The notes under the pieces: generated by a model
The model's input: the letters and a program-made list of their open reading frames with translations, nothing else
Databases searched by the model: none
Told to the model about the DNA's origin: nothing
Translations under genes and position numbers: made by a program
In this document: piece by piece, positions 20,533 to 25,375 of the stretch
Position numbering within the stretch: the stretch's first letter is position 1
Layout of the letters: each line of letters begins with the position of its first letter
IMG/VR virus record: IMGVR_UViG_3300022841_000063
Span: 1-25,375 of that record
Origin: a virus
DNA: 25,375 nucleotides
Strand: one strand, 5' to 3'

Positions 20533-21983
20533 CAAATAAACTAGATAATATCGCCTCGCGAACAAAGTTTTTAGGTGAGGGCGAAGAAGTAACAGTCGGA
20601 GTTCCTCGCGACGGATTTGCGGATGCGTCTGGTGAATTTCCTAATCGTGAATACTTCTTCGGCACGAGTGTAAACAAGGCAGCAAAAGGCGAGAAGATAA
20701 ACAATCTCGATCTTGGGGGTGGGGACTTCGGAGTATCGATTGATATTCCATCACAGAAACCATCACAGTATCCTTACAATCAAGTACAAGAAACGCAGTC
20801 AGGACATTCTATAGAAGTAGATGACACACCTGGCGGTGAACGTATTTTGCTCAAGCACAGAACTGGTGCGGGTGTAGAGTTACGTGCTGACGGTACTGTT
20901 CTGATAGTCTCGAAGAATCAGAAGATTGAAGTTACGGGTGGGGATCATACTACTATTATTGAAGGAGATGGCAATCTTGTTTATAAGGGCAATCTTAATC
21001 TCTCAGTGTCTGGCGACTATAATGTTGATATTGGTGGGAATTACAATCTCAAAGTTGCAGGAGATAAAATTGAAGAGATTAAAGGAAGACACGCAAAAAC
21101 TGTAAACAAAGATCAGAACTATACTATACGCGGATCGCGTGGTAGTCAAGTTGTCGGCATGAACACAGAAACGATACTTGGCGACAACAATGTTATTGTT
21201 AAAGGTAAACAACAGAACTTAGTAGAAGGCGATATAGAAATACTAACAGGCACCTCACTAATTACGACTGCTGTTAATGAGTGGGTTGCGACAGCATCGA
21301 CTGCTAATATATCAGCACGACACGTTAGTATAATTGGTCACAAAGGAACTATCGGTGGACCACTCATTGATTACTACGGTAAAACATATGGCGGTATGCC
21401 AGGCGGTCTGACTAATCTTTCAACATTCTACGGCACATTAGTAGGTAGAGCAACCGAAGCAATTCATGCTGACTATGCTATCACATCATCTATAGCAGAG
21501 TTCGCTAAAGGTTCTGCGAAAGCACTTATAGCGAAAAAAGAAGCGCCATGTGTAGTAAGTCCTCCTACACCAAAAGCAGGCATAATGCCTTATCTACCTG
21601 TGCCGCCTACTGCGCCTCTGCCACAACCTGCAATCATTGAGTTGCAGTTAGCGACAAGTAACTATGGAATTAGAAACGTAGTTGTTGATCCTAAACTGAA
21701 AGATAAAATCAGCAAGTCAGATGACTATAAAGAACTGTTTAACTTTGATCCAACGATTCATGAGATTCGTTCGAAGTTACGTGACCCACAACACTTTAAT
21801 AATGGTGATTTCACAAGTTATCTAGTGAGTGAAGGTAAACTGAATAAAGACTTTAAGAAGAACATTGCCAGAAACATTGGTCGATCAGCATCTAAGAAAG
21901 GAACTATTAGATTTGGCATCAACACTCTCGGCAATAACCCTGCTGATACAAGAAGCAAGCGATTTAAGGTAAATACGAAATGA
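20529..21983 (+). CDS. gp5C/VgrG-like beta-helix needle protein
   Basis: A 484-residue protein. Residues about 90-120 contain GHSIEVDDTPGGERILLKHR, the VgrG/gp5 pre-helix block ('G-x-x-(I/F)-x-(I/V)-x-D-T-P-G-x-x-x-(I/L)-x-x-x-H-x-x-G'). The next ~130 residues carry short repeats of the V-x-G-(D/N)-x-(T/N/L) type (VTGGDHTTIIEGDGN, LSVSGDYNVDIGGN, VAGDKIEE...), typical of the trimeric beta-helix needle. After a Pro-rich linker (SPPTPKAG to PPTAPLPQP) comes a ~110-residue Lys-rich tail with no match I know. It would be the membrane-piercing needle, equal to the gp5C part of T4 gp5, here encoded as its own gene. It overlaps the amidase and the next gene by 4 bases each. Confidence 0.85.
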   Translation: MTNKLDNIASRTKFLGEGEEVTVGVPRDGFADASGEFPNREYFFGTSVNKAAKGEKINNLDLGGGDFGVSIDIPSQKPSQYPYNQVQETQSGHSIEVDDTPGGERILLKHRTGAGVELRADGTVLIVSKNQKIEVTGGDHTTIIEGDGNLVYKGNLNLSVSGDYNVDIGGNYNLKVAGDKIEEIKGRHAKTVNKDQNYTIRGSRGSQVVGMNTETILGDNNVIVKGKQQNLVEGDIEILTGTSLITTAVNEWVATASTANISARHVSIIGHKGTIGGPLIDYYGKTYGGMPGGLTNLSTFYGTLVGRATEAIHADYAITSSIAEFAKGSAKALIAKKEAPCVVSPPTPKAGIMPYLPVPPTAPLPQPAIIELQLATSNYGIRNVVVDPKLKDKISKSDDYKELFNFDPTIHEIRSKLRDPQHFNNGDFTSYLVSEGKLNKDFKKNIARNIGRSASKKGTIRFGINTLGNNPADTRSKRFKVNTK

Positions 21984-22747
21984 AGTTATTGGTAGATCCA
22001 CAGTACAACCCAGAGTTTCAAACGTCTATCACTTCAGCGACTAAACTTGGACCAGGTGTAACACTTGCTAAGTTTCTGGGTGCTAGAGGTTCACGTACAC
22101 AGTTAGAGAAACTATATGCTGACGGTTTCTTTGGTGCACCTGATAAAGCGCAGATTGCTAGAAACTTAGTTCTTCACACACAAGCAATGCAGATTATTTC
22201 TACAAACTCATTCTTTTCGAAGCATAGATTGGTTGTGAGTGAAGGCATCTATGAACCTAATCCTAAGTTCACTATAGAAGAAAGACCTGCAGGCAGTGAA
22301 GCACAAGCAAAGAAACTAGCAGAGAACAATAAAGGTTCTTATGGTAAAGGTCCTGATGGATGGGTTGCTAGACTACCAATATACACTGGCGAGAAACCAA
22401 CATCAAATAGTATCAATGACTTACGAAGAACTGGACGTACAGTTGTATATCAACTAATCGATCAGCAAGGTAAGACTGATCCTAGAATGTCATTTGATCT
22501 CGCAGTGTTCTGGAAAGATTATATGAACTATGATAAGTTAACACTTGACTACGACACATTTGATCCGAACGGCGATCTTACTTGCTCTATTATATTAGAG
22601 ATGCCTAAAGTTGGTACTGATTGGGATGTGAGTTACAAGTACAATCTTGAAACAACTTATAATGGCGAACTTCAGTCGAAAGACGAGTTACTAGAAATAC
22701 TTCCAGAAGAAGACGATCAATCTAGCATATTTGATTTTTTCTCTTAG
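21980..22747 (+). CDS. Baseplate-cluster protein of unknown function
   Basis: A 255-residue protein. It opens with LLVDPQYNPEFQTSITSATK, has a helical region (SRTQLEKLYADGFFG, IARNLVLHTQAMQIISTN) and a C-terminal part with VVYQLIDQQGK, then AVFWKDYMNYDKLTLDYDTF and an Asp/Glu-rich end (EILPEEDDQSSIFDFFS). No catalytic motif, signal peptide or membrane helix is seen. It is coupled to the needle gene and is the last gene of the operon started at 14324, so it is probably a spike- or wedge-associated structural or assembly protein. I do not recognise the family. Confidence 0.75.
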   Translation: MKLLVDPQYNPEFQTSITSATKLGPGVTLAKFLGARGSRTQLEKLYADGFFGAPDKAQIARNLVLHTQAMQIISTNSFFSKHRLVVSEGIYEPNPKFTIEERPAGSEAQAKKLAENNKGSYGKGPDGWVARLPIYTGEKPTSNSINDLRRTGRTVVYQLIDQQGKTDPRMSFDLAVFWKDYMNYDKLTLDYDTFDPNGDLTCSIILEMPKVGTDWDVSYKYNLETTYNGELQSKDELLEILPEEDDQSSIFDFFS

Positions 22748-22755
22748 AAATAACT

Positions 22756-22763
22756 TATAAATA
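22756..22763 (+). promoter_or_regulatory. T4-type late promoter TATAAATA
   Basis: Exact late -10 element in the 38-base gap between the operon end (22747) and gp25 (22786); AAGGG at 22771-22775 is the ribosome site. Starts a separate gp25-gp6 transcript. Confidence 0.8.
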
Positions 22764-22785
22764 AAAGAAAAAGGGTTTCAGCGAC

Positions 22786-23463
22786 ATGGCGAAGATTTTT
22801 TCAACAGAAGATGGCAATCTCAGCACGAGTATTAGAGTCGTGCGCGAACGCCTGTATTCTGATTTTGATCTTACGTTTGAGGCAAATACTACCAGTGGCG
22901 GTGATGTATATAAGAAGACCGATGCCGCATCAGTAAAACAGGCGATCAAGACTCTTCTTTTAACGAATCGTTTCGAGAAACCTTATAAACCTCAGTTTGG
23001 CGCAGACTTAAACTCTCTGCTATTCAATCTTGCTGATGAAGATACAGGTGCTGAAATATCATCTGCTATTAAAACAGCGATAGAAAGATTCGAACCAAGA
23101 GTAGCAATCTTACGACTTCAAGTAACAGCGACACCAGATTACAATAGTGTTGCGGTTGTAATAGAATTTCGCATTCTGAATACTCAACAAGTAGATACGC
23201 TAAAGATATCAGTTAGTGACCAGACAGCAGGTCCTGCTCTACCTATCGTGCTACCAGTTACTCCAGATCAGATCATTGATAGAGTCGTACTATCAGAAAG
23301 AGATGATAATGTAACATTAAGAACATTGACTGAAGCAGGCGCCTACTTAATTAGAGATATTGGTGATACTGTTGATGGTGCAATTTTAACACAAGACGGT
23401 GATGAAATATCGTTCTCTGATAATTCAGGCAACATATTAATTATCACCGGCGGATTACTTTAA
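22786..23463 (+). CDS. 25: gp25 baseplate wedge protein with C-terminal extension
   Basis: A 225-residue protein. Residues 1-142 match the gp25/GPW family: KQAIKTLLLTNRFEKPYKPQ then FGADLNSLLFNLADED, ISSAIKTAIERFEPRVAILR and VVIEFRILNTQQVDTLKISV (the 'I-x-x-x-L-x-T-x-x-G-(E/R)-x-x-x-x-P-x-F-G-x-x-(L/I)-x-x-x-L-F' and 'E-P-R-(V/I)' signatures). gp25 is the core wedge piece that nucleates the baseplate sheath. T4 gp25 is 132 residues; here an extra ~80-residue beta-rich segment follows, with DGAILTQDGDEISFSDNSGN near the end. Followed by gp6 after 14 bases, the order seen in most contractile tails. Confidence 0.92.
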   Translation: MAKIFSTEDGNLSTSIRVVRERLYSDFDLTFEANTTSGGDVYKKTDAASVKQAIKTLLLTNRFEKPYKPQFGADLNSLLFNLADEDTGAEISSAIKTAIERFEPRVAILRLQVTATPDYNSVAVVIEFRILNTQQVDTLKISVSDQTAGPALPIVLPVTPDQIIDRVVLSERDDNVTLRTLTEAGAYLIRDIGDTVDGAILTQDGDEISFSDNSGNILIITGGLL

Positions 23464-23477
23464 GAGGATAACCAGTA

Positions 23478-25265
23478 ATGGCAACAACCATTAAATCTGC
23501 GGATTTAGATTTCAGTGCGATCAAGAATAGTCTTAAATCACATTTGATACAATCAGGTGAATTCAATGACTATAACTTTGAAGGAAGTGCATTGTCAAGT
23601 CTATTGGATGTGCTGGCATATAACACACACCAAAATGCACTAGTCGCTAACTATGCTCTGAATGAATCGTTCCTGAGTACTGCACAGATGCGTTCATCAC
23701 TAGTTGGTCTAGCGGGTGGTTTGGGTTATACTGTCAATTCAAGAACTGCGGCATATGCTGTAGTGAATCTTTGGATTGAAGATACTAATAATCCATCAAG
23801 TGTTACAATGCCAGCAGGATTTAAATTCACAACTACTGTTGATAATAAGACATACACCTTTCAGACTCGTGATACGCTAACTGCTACGAACAACGGCAGC
23901 AATCTATATTACTTTACTGTGAATTCAAACATCAACGTTCCTATCTACGAAGGTGTCGTTAAGAGTAAAAACTTTGTTGCGGGTGAAACTGCATCGACAG
24001 ATTCTTTTATTATCCCCGTAACCAATATTGATATTGCTACTATTAAAGTTACTGTATTCACGGATCCTTCGCATGTAGTAGGAACTGTTTATACTAATAT
24101 TAGTGACGCAACAACTATCGACGTAAACTCTGCTATCTTTGTAGCAAAGGAAACTCCTAATGGTTTCTATGAAGTATCGTTTGGTAACGGTGTTCGATTT
24201 ACTAATTCTTCTCCTACTGCTGGCAACAGAATACTAGTTGAATATACTACAGTTTCTGGTCCATCTGCTAATGGTGCTAGAGTATTTACTCCCGAAAGTA
24301 CTGTCGGCGGTAAGACATTGAATGTCACTAGCGGAACTGCTGGTGGTGGTAATGAGAAAGAATCAATAGAGTCTATTCGTAAGAATGCTCCTTATCTCTA
24401 TGCGGCACAGAATAGAATGGTTACTGCTGAAGACTATGCTGCCTTAACACTACGTAATTTCAAGAGTGTTATCAGCGACATTAAAGCATGGGGCGGACAA
24501 GACAATGTTCCGCCTAAATATGGTTCGGTGTATCTCTCGATCGACTTTACTACAGAAGATGCTACAGTGATTGCATCTACTAAAGAATCAATTAAGAAAC
24601 TGGCGAAAGATTTGTCTGTTGCATCGTTCGAACTTCAGTTCACGGATCCAGTTAATACTTTCTTAGAAGTGACTACATTCTTTCAGTTCAATCCAAGATT
24701 AACGTCACTAGGTCAAAGCGCAGTTCAAGCATTAGTATCGAATGCAACTTCAGAATATTTTGATGAGAACCTAGGCAAGTTCAATCGATCATTCAGACGG
24801 TCTAATATGCTATCCGATATTGATGCTGTTGATGGTTCTGTATTGTCCAGTCGATCATCAATTAAGATGCAATCAAGATTTGATCCCGTTGGCGGAACAA
24901 TCGATTACGTAATTGACTATCCTGCTCCTATTGCGCAACCAGATAATGTCGAGTACATTATACAAAGCGAGAACTTTTTCTTGAACGGTAAGACTTGTTT
25001 CTTACGTAATAGAATTAGTACTAGCACGATTGAAGCAATTAATGTTTCTGACGGACTGGTTGAAATAGATGTAATGGGATCATATGATGCTCAAAACGGC
25101 ACACTTACTCTGAATGCTTTCTCGGGATCTTTAATCTCAGGCGACTTCATGAAGATTGTAGCGACACCTGCTAACGAGTCCGTGATTAATCCTACAAGAA
25201 ACAATATTTTGAAGTTTGATGCGGAATCGTCTGTTGCTAAAGCAGTGCTTACAGATACCTTATAA
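23478..25265 (+). CDS. 6: gp6 baseplate wedge protein (Baseplate J family)
   Basis: A 595-residue protein. The N terminus (STIKSADLDF-like opening, then KSHLIQSGEFNDYNFEGSAL and SLLDVLAYNTHQNALVANYA, then LNESFLSTAQMRSSLVGLAG) is diagnostic of gp6/BaseplateJ: 'L-x-(D/E)-x-L-A-Y-N-(T/A)-x-x-x-x-x-x-x-x-N-E-x-(F/Y)-L-x-T-A'. A C-terminal region NGVRFTNSSPTAGNRILVEY and RNAPYLYAAQNRMVTAEDYA follow the expected order. gp6 forms the ring of the wedge with gp25 and gp53. T4 gp6 is 660 residues. Start ATG 23478 follows AAGAGGA (23463-23469). The last two codons overlap a TATAAATA promoter. Confidence 0.95.
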   Translation: MATTIKSADLDFSAIKNSLKSHLIQSGEFNDYNFEGSALSSLLDVLAYNTHQNALVANYALNESFLSTAQMRSSLVGLAGGLGYTVNSRTAAYAVVNLWIEDTNNPSSVTMPAGFKFTTTVDNKTYTFQTRDTLTATNNGSNLYYFTVNSNINVPIYEGVVKSKNFVAGETASTDSFIIPVTNIDIATIKVTVFTDPSHVVGTVYTNISDATTIDVNSAIFVAKETPNGFYEVSFGNGVRFTNSSPTAGNRILVEYTTVSGPSANGARVFTPESTVGGKTLNVTSGTAGGGNEKESIESIRKNAPYLYAAQNRMVTAEDYAALTLRNFKSVISDIKAWGGQDNVPPKYGSVYLSIDFTTEDATVIASTKESIKKLAKDLSVASFELQFTDPVNTFLEVTTFFQFNPRLTSLGQSAVQALVSNATSEYFDENLGKFNRSFRRSNMLSDIDAVDGSVLSSRSSIKMQSRFDPVGGTIDYVIDYPAPIAQPDNVEYIIQSENFFLNGKTCFLRNRISTSTIEAINVSDGLVEIDVMGSYDAQNGTLTLNAFSGSLISGDFMKIVATPANESVINPTRNNILKFDAESSVAKAVLTDTL

Positions 25266-25268
25266 ATA
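25261..25268 (+). promoter_or_regulatory. T4-type late promoter TATAAATA overlapping the gp6 stop
   Basis: Exact late -10 element; its first five bases include the gp6 stop codon (25263-25265). It lies 27 bases before the ATG of the truncated last gene. Confidence 0.75.
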
Positions 25269-25295
25269 GACTTATAATACTAAAGAGAAAATTAA

Positions 25296-25375
25296 ATGAC
25301 ATCTGCAATTACTAATCAGTTTAGAAGTCTGCTTTTAGATCAACTGAAAGAAGACATCGACGGCAGTACCGAGAA
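25296..25375 (+). CDS. N-terminal fragment of a virion structural protein
   Basis: ATG 25296 opens a frame that runs off the window after 26 residues: MTSAITNQFRSLLLDQLKED, then Ile-Asp-Gly-Ser-Thr-Glu. The 'M-x-x-A-I-T-x-x-F-(R/K)' start is one I recall from virion/baseplate proteins encoded after gp6 in marine T4-like phages. A late promoter sits 27 bases upstream. Too short for a firm name. Confidence 0.5.
   Translation, partial: MTSAITNQFRSLLLDQLKEDIDGSTE

Noticed and set aside
1-25375. tRNA genes, CRISPR arrays, insertion sequences or integration sites
   Set aside because: Looked for cloverleaf-like ends, regularly spaced repeats, transposase motifs and terminal inverted repeats while reading; nothing convincing was seen. 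A tRNAscan/CRISPR finder run would be decisive.

Overview
The window looks like part of a T4-like (Tevenvirinae-related, marine 'exo-T-even' type) contractile-tailed phage genome. The evidence is a complete late baseplate/tail set (homologues of gp4, gp6, gp25, gp26, gp48, gp53, a gp27-like hub and gp5-type spike modules), a gp32 ssDNA-binding protein next to a gp33-like late-transcription factor, and T4-type late promoters (TATAAATA). gp32 has the zinc-less form typical of marine T4-like phages. Early/middle genes instead have near-perfect bacterial sigma-70 promoters. No photosystem genes are visible. The host cannot be read from the window; I infer a marine heterotrophic bacterium, probably a proteobacterium.

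Positions 1-8715 (+ strand, early/middle): a run of glycosyltransferase-like genes (two GT25-type paralogues, a GT8-type, a GT42/DUF115-type and a TET-associated-type glycosyltransferase) encloses a PD-(D/E)XK exonuclease and a small protein. Next comes a two-gene bilin cassette: a heme oxygenase homologue followed by a ferredoxin-dependent bilin reductase (PcyA/PcyX type). A perfect sigma-70 promoter with a structured leader then drives a conserved hypothetical gene, ThyX thymidylate synthase and small genes. A second perfect promoter, inside a 48-codon gene, serves a gene that appears to start at ATT, another conserved hypothetical and the gp33-like gene. gp32 (8843-9742) has its own promoter and ends in hairpins and an intrinsic terminator.

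Positions 9825-14314 (- strand, late): transcription runs gp4, an unnamed virion protein, a tail-tube-family protein, IscU, gp26, a gp51-like ORF and a tape-measure-like protein. The gp51-like ORF has no normal start. It lies exactly in the -1 frame after a U_UUU_UUC slippery heptamer placed directly before the gp26 stop codon, with a Shine-Dalgarno-like stimulator 10 nt upstream. This is a dnaX-like programmed frameshift signal sitting just upstream of the tape measure, the same position as lambda G/GT. A complete iron-sulfur scaffold protein (IscU, all ligands present) sits inside this tail operon.

Positions 14320-25375 (+ strand, late): divergent from the - strand cluster, a TATAAATA promoter starts an almost gap-free operon: gp48, gp53, gp27-like hub, OB-fold/lysozyme-like protein, amidase, beta-helix needle and an unknown protein. 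The parts of T4 gp5 are thus spread over three consecutive genes. Further TATAAATA promoters precede gp25-gp6 and the truncated last gene.

The strongest candidates for something undescribed are the gp26/gp51 frameshift signal, the heme-oxygenase/bilin-reductase cassette in an apparently non-photosynthetic T4-like phage, IscU within a tail operon, the glycosyltransferase cluster with a possible DNA-modification role, and the ATT start codon.
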